The notes: generated from the letters alone by a model not told the origin. Positions 36,179 through 45,630 are shown, counted from the stretch's first letter. The stretch: DNA of 64,000 nt from Collinsella aerofaciens ATCC 25986 (GCF_010509075.1 NZ_CP048433.1:1240001-1304000), one strand, 5' to 3'. Numbers and translations: made by a program.

Positions 36179-36328
36179 CGAAATCATCCCTTCGTATCTA
36201 GAGCGAATCACCTGGATCGCAAACGATGTCTTTGGCATCATTATCACCCAATGTGAGGACAAATACTCTTAGATGACGTATTTGCAACGCGCGAGGCGCT
36301 TTTCGATTGTTTGATGAGTGTGTCCGCG

Positions 36329-37351
36329 CTAGTTCGTGCCGCGGAAGCCCTTGCCGACGATCTCGGAGCTGTCGACGATCGTGATAAAGGCACCCGGATC
36401 GACTTCGCGCGCGTAACGGCGCAGTTGCACGGCCTCGCGACGGCTCAGCACGCTCATGATCACCGTCACGCACTTGCCCGAGAAAGCACCGTAGCCGCGG
36501 CTGATAGTCGCCGTGCGGTTGAGATGCTTGACGATAAACTCCTCGACCTTAAGGGGCTCGGAACAAATGACCGTGCAGACTTTGCGCAGATGAATGCTCT
36601 CAATGGCTTTGTCGACCACAAGCGTCTTGGCAAACAGGCCGAGCACGCAATACAAACCGACACGCGGGCCATACAAAAAGGCCGCGATGGCCACGATGCC
36701 GATATCGACAAACAGCAGTGCGCGACCAATCTCGAGCGTGGTGCGGCGTTTGAGGATCATAGCGAGAATGTCCGTGCCGCCCGTCGAGGCGCCAATATCA
36801 AAGACGATGGCGCTGCCGAGCGCCGGCAGAATCACGGCAAAGCACAGGTCGAGCCACATATCGCCCGTCATCGAGACATCGGTCGGAATAAAAAGCTCAA
36901 AAAGCGAAACATAGGCGGACAGCGCAAACGAGGCGAAGACACTCCAAAGAATCGCCTTGCGCTCCAAAAAGATAAAGCCCAAAACGACGAGAACCGCGTT
37001 GATAATCCACATAAAGACGCCGACGGGCAGGGTCGGGAACAGCGTGGACAGAATGACCGACACGCCCGAGGTGCCGCCAAAAGCAAAGTGATTAGGGGTT
37101 TTAAACGCAACGATGGCAAAGGCCGTAAGAATCAGGCCCAGATTGAGCTCGGCAAAAAAGCGCGGGAAACCCGGCTCCTGGCTGCGCTTTTGGCCGGCAC
37201 GCTCGCCGCGCTCGATATCGGTGCGATCAACCACGCGCTCCATCGGCACTACGGGAGGACGATGCACCTCTTCGGCAGCACGCGATGCCGCCTCTGCCGC
37301 GGCGGCCTCAATCGCCCATGCCTTGCTTTCTGTTTCGTGCTCGTCAGCCAT
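36329..37351 (-). CDS. YitT family membrane protein
   Basis: The 340-residue protein has an acidic N-terminus of about 65 residues, five hydrophobic segments (for example LGLILTAFAIVAFKTPNHFA), and a C-terminal DUF2179 soluble domain (KVCTVICSEPLKVEEFIVKH). GGTSGVSVIL and GGTDILAMI are typical of the YitT group. Their function is not established. It begins at an ATG ending at 37351. No tight operon partner is seen. Confidence 0.85.
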   Translation of the reverse strand: MADEHETESKAWAIEAAAAEAASRAAEEVHRPPVVPMERVVDRTDIERGERAGQKRSQEPGFPRFFAELNLGLILTAFAIVAFKTPNHFAFGGTSGVSVILSTLFPTLPVGVFMWIINAVLVVLGFIFLERKAILWSVFASFALSAYVSLFELFIPTDVSMTGDMWLDLCFAVILPALGSAIVFDIGASTGGTDILAMILKRRTTLEIGRALLFVDIGIVAIAAFLYGPRVGLYCVLGLFAKTLVVDKAIESIHLRKVCTVICSEPLKVEEFIVKHLNRTATISRGYGAFSGKCVTVIMSVLSRREAVQLRRYAREVDPGAFITIVDSSEIVGKGFRGTN

Positions 37352-37510
37352 TACGGCAACCCCTCGTTAACAATTTGGAAACAATGCGCCCATTAGGGTA
37401 ACGCGGAACGCGACGATTGCAACCCCTAGTTAGACGAGCGGTATGCCTACATCGGGGGGCATACAAATAACGGCCGGCCACGCTTTTGCTTGCGCGGTCG
37501 GCCGTTTAAC

Positions 37511-37561
37511 GTTTTCGCAGATAAAACCTGCCAAAACAAACCTGTCCCTTTTTGGAAGGTT
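37511..37561. repeat. GGGACAG hairpin repeat, copy B, at the asp23 stop codon
   Basis: It has the same GATAAAACCTGCCAAAA left part and GGGACAGG loop as the copy at 7601, with one mismatch in the right arm (GGAAGG). It abuts the stop codon at 37560. Confidence 0.78.
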
Positions 37562-38075
37562 ATTCGTGCTGGCTGGTGCGGTGCTCGTACTCCTCGGGGG
37601 TGATGACGTCCTCGATACGCAGGTTGACGCCCGCCACCTCAAGGCCGGTCATCGCGGCAAGGCGCTCGGTGACACGTGCCTTGACATCGTCGAAGATCGC
37701 GGGCGCATAGGCACCGTACTCGATAATGACGGAGATGTTGACGACCACGCGATTGTCATCGGTGACCTCGACCGTCACGCCCTTGGTCAGATTCTCGGCA
37801 CCAAACTGCTCCTGCACAAAGTGCATAAGGTTACCCTTCATGCCCAGAACGTGCGGAACCTCGCGGGTGGCCATGGCAACGATCTTCTCGATCACACCGT
37901 TGGAATAGGTCAGCGAGTCCTCGGACTCGTCCGCTTCCTCGTCATCCTCATCCACATCGGACTCGGCCTCGACGAGCGCCTCATCCTCGAGCGTTACGTC
38001 CTCGGCCTCGGCGGTGACGGTCTCGTCTGCCTCGAGCTCGGTATCGGCTACATCGACCTTCGTATTAAAAGCCAT
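37560..38075 (-). CDS. Asp23/Gls24 family envelope stress protein
   Basis: The 171-residue protein has an acidic N-terminus (residues 1-60, repeated ED runs) and the Asp23 core (SNGVIEKIVAMATREVPHVL, around 60-80, and TVEVTDDNRVVVNISVIIEYG). Asp23 proteins attach to the inner membrane face through AmaP. The two genes upstream encode an AmaP-like anchor and a DUF2273-like membrane protein, so the three form one operon. The gene ends at a GGGACAG repeat. Confidence 0.9.
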   Translation of the reverse strand: MAFNTKVDVADTELEADETVTAEAEDVTLEDEALVEAESDVDEDDEEADESEDSLTYSNGVIEKIVAMATREVPHVLGMKGNLMHFVQEQFGAENLTKGVTVEVTDDNRVVVNISVIIEYGAYAPAIFDDVKARVTERLAAMTGLEVAGVNLRIEDVITPEEYEHRTSQHE

Positions 38076-38119
38076 GGTTCCTCCTTATGCCTGCCGCGGA
38101 TGCGACAGTCGAATACATA

Positions 38120-38497
38120 TTAGCGACCGCTAAACAGACGGCCGAAGAAGTTGACGATCCCGTTCTCGCCGTCGCGAATTTGGCCGATCACAGCGCCGAT
38201 CAGCACGAAGAATGCAATGACGAGCGTGTCCCACAGGCCGAGCGTGAGCACCAACACAGCGAGGATAAAGCCAGCGACGGCGCCGAGCGTGGTGTTGGGA
38301 TGACGAACAGCATAGCTCCAGATGGCAGCGCCCGTACCCTTGATGAGACCCATAGCCTCATCAAAATCCGCGGCTGCCGCGTCTTGTAACTCGGTTGCCT
38401 CTGCTTTGGAATCAACAGGTTCGCTCGCCGGCGTGGCGCTCTGGTCAATCGTCAGGCGCGGCGTACGAGCGGTCTTATCTTGATTGGTATCACTCAC
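38120..38497 (-). CDS. Small DUF2273-like membrane protein
   Basis: The 125-residue protein has about 65 polar residues and then two adjacent hydrophobic helices (NTTLGAVAGFILAVLVLTLG and LVIAFFVLIGAVIGQI) followed by the family end NGIVNFFGRLF. It starts at a GTG (38497) overlapping the stop of the upstream gene by 8 bp, with GGAGG in place. The 44-bp gap to asp23 and the shared direction indicate one envelope-stress operon. Confidence 0.78.
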   Translation of the reverse strand: MSDTNQDKTARTPRLTIDQSATPASEPVDSKAEATELQDAAAADFDEAMGLIKGTGAAIWSYAVRHPNTTLGAVAGFILAVLVLTLGLWDTLVIAFFVLIGAVIGQIRDGENGIVNFFGRLFSGR

Positions 38498-39035
38498 CGG
38501 AAACCTCCACGGTCTGGACGGTAGTCTTGGACGGCAAAAAACGGACGCGCGTGGTCGTACCCGGCGTGCCGAGCATGGTGTCGCAAGCTTCCTCGATGCG
38601 CTGCTGCATCGCGGTAGCCAAAGATGCCACGTCCTTATCGTCAAGCGCGATAGCCTCGACCTTAAAACGGACGTGCGAATCGTCGGAACCTTGGACGCGG
38701 GCCTCGACATGCTCGATCATCACGCGATCGTCGCGCTCTGCAGCAGCCCTGGCGCACGAAGAAAGCGCCGCGAGCGTGACCTCGATATTGCGCTCCCCCG
38801 CCGGATGCACGCAGGACGGCTCGCGACGAGCAAACATCAGGCGGAAGAAGCTTACCAGCACGCCAATCGCCACAACTCCGCCGCATGCCGTCACGACAAT
38901 GCGCGGCATGGGGTCGCGCATCAGCAGCATAAAGCGATACGTATACGGCCCCCAAAACTGGCAGACAAGCGTACCCAGCGCCACGATGGCGGCGGCAAGA
39001 TACACGATCGCTAGGGCTCGTTTGAGTACGCGCAC
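38490..39035 (-). CDS. AmaP-like alkaline-shock membrane anchor
   Basis: The 181-residue protein has two N-terminal hydrophobic segments (AIVYLAAAIVALGTLVCQFW and IVVTACGGVVAIGVLVSFF) and a cytoplasmic remainder of about 110 residues (VRFKVEAIALDDKDVASLAT, similar to the Asp23 fold). This is the AmaP pattern: it would tether Asp23 to the membrane. The overlap with the next gene suggests coupled translation. Start codon ATG at 39035. Confidence 0.8.
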   Translation of the reverse strand: MRVLKRALAIVYLAAAIVALGTLVCQFWGPYTYRFMLLMRDPMPRIVVTACGGVVAIGVLVSFFRLMFARREPSCVHPAGERNIEVTLAALSSCARAAAERDDRVMIEHVEARVQGSDDSHVRFKVEAIALDDKDVASLATAMQQRIEEACDTMLGTPGTTTRVRFLPSKTTVQTVEVSGE

Positions 39036-39091
39036 GTGGCGCTCCCTTCAAATCTCGGCTCTCGAAATGCAAAACGGTTCGCATCATTATA

Positions 39092-39132
39092 AAAGAGCCG
39101 GGTCCGGTGCTCTACGCACGCGGATCCGGCTC
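39092..39132 (-). terminator. Terminator of yebC
   Basis: GAGCCGGATCCG pairs with CGGACCCGGCTC and is followed by TTTTAT on the minus strand, 70 bp past the yebC stop. Confidence 0.78.
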
Positions 39133-39201
39133 ATCTATTCCACGAGGCTTGCATGCTCGCTTCATTATGCCCAGATATGCACGGCTTAACCCGTGCGGGC
39201 G

Positions 39202-40008
39202 TTACTCCTCCTCGAGGGCAGCAATGACCTCGTCGGTCATGTCCATGGTGCTGTAAACATCCTGGACGTCGTCGAGCTCCTCAAGACGGTCGATGAGGCG
39301 CTGAACCTTCTTGGCGTCGGCGCCGGAGACCTCGGTCGGGGTGGTCGGGACCATGGTGGTCTCGGAGCCCTTGACCTGGACGCCCTGCTCCTCGAGCGCC
39401 TTGGAGACAGCCATGACCTCGTTGGCAGTAGTCCAGACGATCCACTCCTCGCCGGCGTCCTCGTAGTCCTCGCCGCCGGCCTCGGCGATGGCCATCATGA
39501 ACTCATCCTCGTCACCGGCAGCACCGTTGGCGATCATGGTCTCCTTCTTGGCGTTCTCGTCCAGGATCTCCTTGGCGACGACGATCTGGCCCTTGCGCTC
39601 AAACTGGAAGGCGACGGAGCCGGAGGTGCCCAGGTTGCCACCAGCGTGGGAGAAGGCGGAACGGACATCAGCGGCGGTACGGTTGCGGTTGTCGGTCAGG
39701 CAGTCGACGTAGACGGCGACACCGGCGGGACCGTAGCCCTCGTACACGATGTTCTCGTAGACGGCGGCATCGGCACCCGAACCAAAAGCCTTGTCGATAG
39801 CGGACTTGATCTTGTCCTTAGGCATGGACTGAGCCTTGGCCTTGGCAACGGCAGCGGCGAGGCTGGCGTTGTTCTCGGGCAGCGGGTCACCGCCGAGACG
39901 GGCAGCAACGGTGATGTTGCGGCTGAGCTTGGAGAAGAGGGCGGAACGCTTGGCGTCCTGCGCGCCCTTACGATGCTTGGTTGTGGCCCACTTAGAGTGT
40001 CCGGACAT
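39202..40008 (-). CDS. yebC: YebC/PmpR/TACO1 family protein
   Basis: The 268-residue protein starts with the family hallmark MSGHSKWATTKHRKGAQDAK and has VYVDCLTDNRNRTAADVR (around residues 95-112). YebC proteins were named as transcription regulators and have recently been linked to relief of ribosome stalling at proline stretches; which applies here is unknown. It is about 20 residues longer than usual, due to an acidic insertion around residues 180-195. The gene has its own terminator. Confidence 0.94.
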   Translation of the reverse strand: MSGHSKWATTKHRKGAQDAKRSALFSKLSRNITVAARLGGDPLPENNASLAAAVAKAKAQSMPKDKIKSAIDKAFGSGADAAVYENIVYEGYGPAGVAVYVDCLTDNRNRTAADVRSAFSHAGGNLGTSGSVAFQFERKGQIVVAKEILDENAKKETMIANGAAGDEDEFMMAIAEAGGEDYEDAGEEWIVWTTANEVMAVSKALEEQGVQVKGSETTMVPTTPTEVSGADAKKVQRLIDRLEELDDVQDVYSTMDMTDEVIAALEEE

Positions 40009-40172
40009 ACGTGTCTCCTATCGGTTTCGACCTAAAGCCCAGCGCAGATGCTCGGGCAATATAAACAAACGTCGTTATGATATACCTACTGGCCTGCGAG
40101 ATAAACCCCAAAATGAAGGCGTCGTGATGATGGCCCCTTTGGTGCAAAGAAACCTGACCCCAATACACCAAG

Positions 40173-42356
40173 CTAGAACCAGAGGAAGTCGCTACGGGTG
40201 ACGGTGGCGCCGATGGCGAAGGGCATGCAGGCGATGACCGGATACAGGTAGCGCATGTAGGTCGAGCCGTTACATGGACCGATCAGGCACACGGCGAGCA
40301 CGCCCAACAGCGGCACCCAGATCGCCAGCGCACGCCATGAATGACGACGCAGCAGGTAGACCACCACGGCGATCATGATCCACACATAGGTGGCCGAGCT
40401 CATGGTGAGCGAAATAAACGGGATGCGCTGCACCGCCACACGGTACAGATTGATCAGGTGGTCGCACCAGCGCACCATGTTGCTGTCAACCGGATGGAAG
40501 TCGAAGTACTTGAGGTTGTCGGGGCGCGCCATAATCTCGGCACTACGCGCTGTGCTGTAGACCCAGGCATCGCGCGCGCTCGGATAAAAATAACCATAGT
40601 AGTTATTGATAAGCGCCGAGATATAGCACTCGGGATCCTTCTTAAACATCTGAGCCCATACCTCAAAATAGGCATCGATGTCCTCCTGCGAGGCATACTC
40701 GTTAAAGCAGTTCTTGACGGCATCGGACTTGTCGGGGTTGTAGCGGCGGCCCAGGTTCTCGTACTTGAGCACACGGTCGATCACGGCACGCTCTTCGTCG
40801 GTCACCAAGCCGTCGCAAGGAGCCTCCACAATGGTGCCGTCCTCCTTAACCGTGGGGTTGACGCCCGAGTTGAGGCCGTCGTGCTTTTGGACGAAACGAG
40901 CCGTCTGCTGGAACGGAATCGAGAGGATTTCGCGCTTGGAACCAGGCGTGATATCGTGCGCCGGCATAAAGACCTTGGTGAAGTACATATTAGAGGCAAG
41001 GCAGAGCGCGAGCACCGCGAGGACACCGACCCAGCGGAAACGCGGGATGGCGCCTGAAGGCGCAGCACCAGTCTGCTTGGCTGCACGACGAGCCACATGC
41101 ACGTCCCATACGCAAAACGCCGCCGCGATTACGCATGCCGCCAGGGGAAACACCAGACCGCCGTTGCGCAGGAACGTGGAACCCATGGCGCCCAGAGCGA
41201 GCAGCAGCCAGTCGTGGCGCGCAAAGAGCACGGGGGCTTTCTCGCCCGCTCGCTCGGCATTGGCATCACGACGGGGCAAGCCACATGCCACGAGCTTGAC
41301 GGTCTGTACCAGCAGCACCAAAAACGCGTCGGCAAAGAGCACGTCTTTGGTGAGCAACGCCGCGTAGTTAGAGAACATCGGCATAAACGCAAAGAACAGC
41401 AGGATCGCACCGCGAACCGGCAGGCTCACGCCCAGTTTGCGCAGCGACGAAATGGAATAGGCCATGCAGGCGGCCGTGATGACAAATTGAGCGCAGGTAT
41501 AGATGATGAGGCCCGCGTTAGCGCTGTTGAACAGTGAAAGCCCCAGCTGGACGCACGAACCGATGATAGCCGTGTGCACCACGGGGTGATGTCCGTTGAG
41601 CAACACATTGGGATTGAGCAGACGCAGGTAGTCACTCGTGCCGTTGGGGTAGTTGAACCACTGGCGAATCTGCGCGCCCGTATCTCCCATAAAAAGACCG
41701 GGCAGCGAAGCGATGAGCGTGGGCGCCCAGGCGATCATAAGCACCAGGAAGGGCCCGGCAAAGGGATGGACCGAGAGCACGGCGTGAGTCACACGCCATA
41801 CGCGGCCAAAGTGCGCTTCGGAAAACGGAATGCGCCGAGAGCTCAGCCAATCTAGACACTCAAAGGCAAGGTAGAAGGCAACGACCGCCAAGAGCATCCA
41901 GCCCGCGCCGCCAATCCAGGCGCAGATGATGCGGGCTTTGTCGCCAAGGACAATCTCGGCCGAGTCGGTGAGATCGTAGCTGCGGCCGAACACCATGCAG
42001 ATGGCGAAGAACAGCGACGGCAGAATGATCGATGGACGCCAGGTGTCGCCACGGCCAAAGAACACGTAGCGAAACGGCAAGGTGAGCAGGCAGGCAAGTG
42101 CAAGCAACATGACCGCGTCGGTATGGCCGGCAAACGAGAGGAGCACCTCGTAGCACACGTACAGCATGCCCGAGGCTTTGGGGTCAATCGCCAAGACTGC
42201 GTTGCTCGACACCGGGGCGGGATCGATGGAAAACGCCGTGGTCGCCAACAGCGCGAGCAAAAATGCGATGAGCGTCTGCTTGGCGGGGTAGCGCTTAAAC
42301 CAGACGATGCGGGCAGCGTCGCGCGCAGCCGTTGTGGAGAGGTCGGAATCCTTCAC
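40173..42356 (-). CDS. DUF6020-like multi-membrane-spanning protein
   Basis: The 727-residue protein has an estimated 12 or more hydrophobic helices and a soluble stretch around residues 480-600 (YNPDKSDAVKNCFNEYASQEDID). The architecture resembles GT-C-type glycosyltransferase membrane proteins, consistent with DUF6020, a family found in actinobacterial gut bacteria. A role in cell-surface glycan synthesis is inference. It follows lgt after two hairpin repeats and probably has its own promoter. Confidence 0.65.
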   Translation of the reverse strand: MKDSDLSTTAARDAARIVWFKRYPAKQTLIAFLLALLATTAFSIDPAPVSSNAVLAIDPKASGMLYVCYEVLLSFAGHTDAVMLLALACLLTLPFRYVFFGRGDTWRPSIILPSLFFAICMVFGRSYDLTDSAEIVLGDKARIICAWIGGAGWMLLAVVAFYLAFECLDWLSSRRIPFSEAHFGRVWRVTHAVLSVHPFAGPFLVLMIAWAPTLIASLPGLFMGDTGAQIRQWFNYPNGTSDYLRLLNPNVLLNGHHPVVHTAIIGSCVQLGLSLFNSANAGLIIYTCAQFVITAACMAYSISSLRKLGVSLPVRGAILLFFAFMPMFSNYAALLTKDVLFADAFLVLLVQTVKLVACGLPRRDANAERAGEKAPVLFARHDWLLLALGAMGSTFLRNGGLVFPLAACVIAAAFCVWDVHVARRAAKQTGAAPSGAIPRFRWVGVLAVLALCLASNMYFTKVFMPAHDITPGSKREILSIPFQQTARFVQKHDGLNSGVNPTVKEDGTIVEAPCDGLVTDEERAVIDRVLKYENLGRRYNPDKSDAVKNCFNEYASQEDIDAYFEVWAQMFKKDPECYISALINNYYGYFYPSARDAWVYSTARSAEIMARPDNLKYFDFHPVDSNMVRWCDHLINLYRVAVQRIPFISLTMSSATYVWIMIAVVVYLLRRHSWRALAIWVPLLGVLAVCLIGPCNGSTYMRYLYPVIACMPFAIGATVTRSDFLWF

Positions 42357-42376
42357 AGTCCGAAAGCCTTTCTAGA

Positions 42377-42428
42377 AACCTGCCAAAAAGGGACAGGTTT
42401 ATTTTGGCAGGTTTTATCTGGGGAAACG
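42377..42428. repeat. GGGACAG hairpin repeat, copy C, inverted
   Basis: AACCTGCCAAAAAGGGACAG then GTTTATTTTGGCAGG and TTTTATCTG matches the 7601 copy in the opposite orientation. It lies upstream of the DUF6020-like gene. Confidence 0.8.
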
Positions 42429-42455
42429 TTACGGTTCTGTCATCGTCGCCCAGCG

Positions 42456-42492
42456 AACCACCACAAAGGTTCCTGTCCCCTTTGTGGTGGTT
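42456..42492. repeat. Hairpin with CCTGTCCCC loop after lgt
   Basis: AACCACCACAAAG pairs perfectly with CTTTGTGGTGGTT; the loop contains CCTGTCCC, the same string as in the other repeats, although the stem sequence differs. It lies 7 bp past the lgt stop. Confidence 0.78.
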
Positions 42493-42499
42493 TTGGTGG

Positions 42500-43321
42500 T
42501 TAGGCGTCCAGGTAGACGCGCTGGGGCTGGTTGCGGCGACGGGCAAAGATGATGAGCGCCAGGCCCGCGATTACGAGCGGCAGGCTCAGCAACTGGCCCA
42601 TGGTGATAACGCCACCCAGTAGATAGCCCAGCTGCGCATCGGGCACGCGCACAAACTCAATGAGGAAGCGGACGATGCCGTAACCCATCACAAACACGCC
42701 CATAAACGTGCCTTGGGGCAGTAGCGGCTTTTTGCGGCTGAGCACCTGCAGAATGCAAAAGAGCACGATGCCCTCAAGAAATGCCTCGTAGAGCTGGGAG
42801 GGGTGACGCGGCATATCGCCCGCGGTGCCACCGAAGACCACGCCCCAGGGCAGATCGGTCGGCTTGCCCCACAGCTCACCGTTGACAAAGTTGGCACAAC
42901 GGCCCAGGCACAAGGCCAGCGGCGCGCCTATGACGGCAAGGTCTGCCAAAGTCCATGCGTCGAGCTTGTACATGCGGCACACGAGCACGCCGCCGATAAC
43001 GCCGCCCACCAAACCGCCATGGAAGCTCATGCCGCCCTCGTTGGTGGCAAAGATCTCGAGCGGATGCGCCCAGTAGTAGCCGTCGCCGTAAAAGATGACG
43101 TAGAACAGGCGGGCGCCAATGATAAGGCCAAAGACCACGCCGACCACGACACTCGTCAGGTCGTCGACCGTAATGTCAAAACCCCAACGGCGCTGCGTGC
43201 GGTACATGACGACCGCCGTAAGCAGAGCTCCGACCACATAGGCCAAGCCGTACCAGTAGATGGTGATGGGCCCCGCCGAGATGGCGACGGGATCAAGCAT
43301 ATGGTAGAGGTCGTTGAGCAT
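42500..43321 (-). CDS. lgt: Prolipoprotein diacylglyceryl transferase
   Basis: The 273-residue membrane enzyme transfers diacylglycerol to lipobox cysteines. Seven hydrophobic helices and the Lgt motifs are visible: GGMSFHGGLVGG (around residues 96-107), GRCANFVNGELWGKP with the essential Arg-Asn-Glu set, and RHPSQLYEA. The start at 43321 follows AGGAGGG. It would modify, for example, the solute-binding lipoprotein encoded at 12116. A hairpin repeat follows the stop. Confidence 0.95.
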   Translation of the reverse strand: MLNDLYHMLDPVAISAGPITIYWYGLAYVVGALLTAVVMYRTQRRWGFDITVDDLTSVVVGVVFGLIIGARLFYVIFYGDGYYWAHPLEIFATNEGGMSFHGGLVGGVIGGVLVCRMYKLDAWTLADLAVIGAPLALCLGRCANFVNGELWGKPTDLPWGVVFGGTAGDMPRHPSQLYEAFLEGIVLFCILQVLSRKKPLLPQGTFMGVFVMGYGIVRFLIEFVRVPDAQLGYLLGGVITMGQLLSLPLVIAGLALIIFARRRNQPQRVYLDA

Positions 43322-43430
43322 ATCGACCCTCCTACTCCCTACATACAAATGCGGCCGCGGGCCTTGCGCTCGCAGCCGCATATTTGGGCGTAACGTCTAT
43401 GCGGAGTATGCCGTCCGCAGCTTTCGCATC

Positions 43431-43709
43431 TTAGAACGGCGCGTACTCGTCGTACAGGTCCTCGGCCTCGCCGGAAGCATTGACCTGCTCAACGCGGGTA
43501 ACGCCGGGCACATGCTCCTTCAGGATACGCTCAATGCCCATGGACAGGGTCAGCGAGCTCATGGGGCAGCCGGCGCAGGCGCCCTGCAGCTCCAGCTTGA
43601 CGACACCCTCGTCGTCAACGCCCACATACTCCATATCGCCGCCATCGGCCTGCAGGTTGGGGCGGATCTCTTCAAGAACCTTCTTAAGCAGCTCTTCGTT
43701 AACAGCCAC
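43431..43709 (-). CDS. NifU C-terminal domain-like Fe-S scaffold protein
   Basis: The 92-residue protein is a stand-alone Nfu domain: VLEEIRPNLQADGGDMEYVG at the N-terminus and the cluster-binding motif CAGCPMSS (Cys around 45 and 48). Such proteins carry iron-sulfur clusters to target enzymes. It ends 110 bp before lgt. The start follows GAAAGGAG-like sequence. No other Fe-S assembly genes are in the window. Confidence 0.9.
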   Translation of the reverse strand: MAVNEELLKKVLEEIRPNLQADGGDMEYVGVDDEGVVKLELQGACAGCPMSSLTLSMGIERILKEHVPGVTRVEQVNASGEAEDLYDEYAPF

Positions 43710-43818
43710 AGGGGCTCCTTTCTCACAATAACGCGGGCGCGCCCGCGGACAGAAGCTATGTTACTACAGCCATGTACCCGCTCACGAGCCGTCCATGCGC
43801 GCAGACGCGACTTTCACG

Positions 43819-43841
43819 AGTAGTCAATTTGGGACGGGACT
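43819..43841 (+). repeat. GTAGTC-type GGGAC motif, copy 3
   Basis: GTAGTCAATTTGGGACGGGA resembles copies at 1654 and 6381. It lies 40 bp downstream of the dCMP deaminase stop. Confidence 0.5.
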
Positions 43842-43880
43842 CTTTGAGCTGCGTTCGTCGTCAGATAGCGACAACGCATA

Positions 43881-44405
43881 TTACTGTCGAGCCTGTCCCC
43901 CGGTACCAATCTGGACATCGACGATAACCTGGCGGTAGCTGATGCCGCAAGAGTCGAGAATGCGGCGGCTGATACGGCCGTCATCGGTGTCGGCGTACTT
44001 GTTGTCCAGGTAGACGACCTCGCCCACGCCCACCTGAGCCAAAATCTTGGCGCAGTCGTGGCACGGGAACAGCGTGACGTAGACCGTGGAACCCTCGAGG
44101 TCCTTGAGCGAGCCACGGTAGTTGAGCACGGCGTTGGCCTCGGCATGGACCACGTAGTTGTGCTTGTCCTGCAGCGGGTCGTCGCTCGTACCCCACGGAA
44201 AAAAGTCGTCGTTGAGCGCCGAGGGTGTACCGTTGTAGCCCACCGAAAGGATGCGGTGGTTGGTGTTGGCGATGCACGCACCCACCTGCGTGTTGGGGTC
44301 CTTGCTGCGGCGCTGTGCGGCGATGGCCACGCTCATAAAGAACTCGTCCCAGCTAATGACGTCCAGGCGCTTGCCTGACGAAGTTTGATGAAGATCGTCC
44401 GACAT
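43881..44405 (-). CDS. dCMP deaminase family protein
   Basis: The 174-residue zinc enzyme is predicted to deaminate dCMP to dUMP for thymidylate synthesis. The zinc site is complete: HAEANAVLNY (around residues 87-96) and FPCHDCAKIL (around 115-124). TQVGACIANTNHRILSVGYNG is the family N-terminal motif. The ATG at 44405 is chosen because GGAGGTG precedes it; an upstream in-frame start has no ribosome site. The gene is 84 bp downstream of coaX. Confidence 0.9.
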   Translation of the reverse strand: MSDDLHQTSSGKRLDVISWDEFFMSVAIAAQRRSKDPNTQVGACIANTNHRILSVGYNGTPSALNDDFFPWGTSDDPLQDKHNYVVHAEANAVLNYRGSLKDLEGSTVYVTLFPCHDCAKILAQVGVGEVVYLDNKYADTDDGRISRRILDSCGISYRQVIVDVQIGTGGQARQ

Positions 44406-44489
44406 GGCAGACACCTCCGTAATCGCAATAGTTTGACCCATTGTAGCAGGTGAAAGGTGGAGGCGTTTGTCCCACCGGCGCCCTCACTT

Positions 44490-45341
44490 TTACACGCGGC
44501 GGGGCTTTTGGTTGATGCGGTAGAGCTCGGCGAGACCCCGCAGCGTCAGCGCGTCGTCGACCGTCAGGCTATGGCCGACCAACGCCGCGAGCGCCTCGGC
44601 ATCATCGCCGGTGATGATGATGGGCACGCTGCCCTCGCCCGCCGCCTTGGTCGCGCGCATCTCGGCAAGCACCATATCGAGCATGCCGTCGATGCGGGCC
44701 ACCTCGCCCAAGACCACGCCCGAGCGCATAGCCTCGCGCGTGTTGCGGCCGATCACATGCGTGGGCGCCGAGGGCTCGACCTGAGGCAAACGCGCCGCGG
44801 CCGCCGAAAGCGAACGGGCGCCAAGCGCCAGACCCGGCGCGATGACGCCGCCCACAAAGGTACCGCGCGCGTCGATGACCTCGATATTGGTCGTCGTGCC
44901 CAGGTCAATCACGATGCACGGCGAGCCGTAGACGGCGCGTGCCGCCACAGCGTCGGCGATGCGGTCGGGGCCGATCTCGGCCGGATCGTCGTAGTGTACG
45001 GGCATGCCGGTCTTGAGGCCCGGCCCCACGGTGAGCACGCGTCCTGTGCAGGTGCGGGAAAGCGCCGTCTTCCACGGGCGCTCGAGCGCCGGCACCACGC
45101 AGCTCAGCACTGCGGCCGCGGGAACGAGCGCGCCGGGCATGCCCGCATCGGCCGCCAGTGCGGCCATGACCCGTGCGAGCCTCATGCGCGCTTCGTCGGC
45201 CGTAATGCTCGACGGCGTCGTGATCTCGCACGTCGCAAGCGGGCATTCCTGCGCCGCGGCCGAATCCTCGGCAAACAGACCAAAGCGAATGAACGTGTTA
45301 CCCACGTCGACCGTCAATATATATGCGCACCCATTAAGCAT
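44490..45341 (-). CDS. coaX: Type III pantothenate kinase
   Basis: The 283-residue kinase makes 4'-phosphopantothenate, the first step to coenzyme A. Motifs are LTVDVGNTFIRFGLF (phosphate loop), GPDRIADAVAARAVYGSPCIVIDLGTTT and FVGGVIAPGLALGARSLSAA. It is longer than the typical 255 residues by an insertion near residues 25-70. AAAGGAG precedes the ATG at 45341. Confidence 0.93.
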   Translation of the reverse strand: MLNGCAYILTVDVGNTFIRFGLFAEDSAAAQECPLATCEITTPSSITADEARMRLARVMAALAADAGMPGALVPAAAVLSCVVPALERPWKTALSRTCTGRVLTVGPGLKTGMPVHYDDPAEIGPDRIADAVAARAVYGSPCIVIDLGTTTNIEVIDARGTFVGGVIAPGLALGARSLSAAAARLPQVEPSAPTHVIGRNTREAMRSGVVLGEVARIDGMLDMVLAEMRATKAAGEGSVPIIITGDDAEALAALVGHSLTVDDALTLRGLAELYRINQKPRRV

Positions 45342-45380
45342 CGCCGGCGCTCCTTTCGTCTGTCCAGCAGTATATCCCGA

Positions 45381-45454
45381 TGATTATTCTGGGACGGGGA
45401 TTTAAAAATCATTGCGTACCTAATGATTTTTAAATCCCCGTCCCAGAATAATCA
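45381..45454. repeat. Perfect 33-bp palindrome with GGGACGGGG
   Basis: Arms 45381-45413 and 45422-45454 are exactly complementary, with the 8-nt spacer GCGTACCT. Each arm contains GGGACGGGGATTTAAAAATC. It lies between divergent coaX and the OPT gene. A further GTCCCAAAT element follows at 45492. Confidence 0.88.
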
Positions 45455-45630
45455 TCCTTTGGCCGAGCCCGGGGTAGCTAAAAAAGCCCCGTCCCAAATG
45501 AGCTAGCTTGCGGCTATACTGGTGCGCGGTCGCGCGCGAGCTCACGCGGCGGCCCTTGGTAACCCGACTTCCCGCGCCGTATCCGTAGCGGCGCTCCCGG
45601 GGGAAGCGGATATACGCAAAGGAGTTCTAT

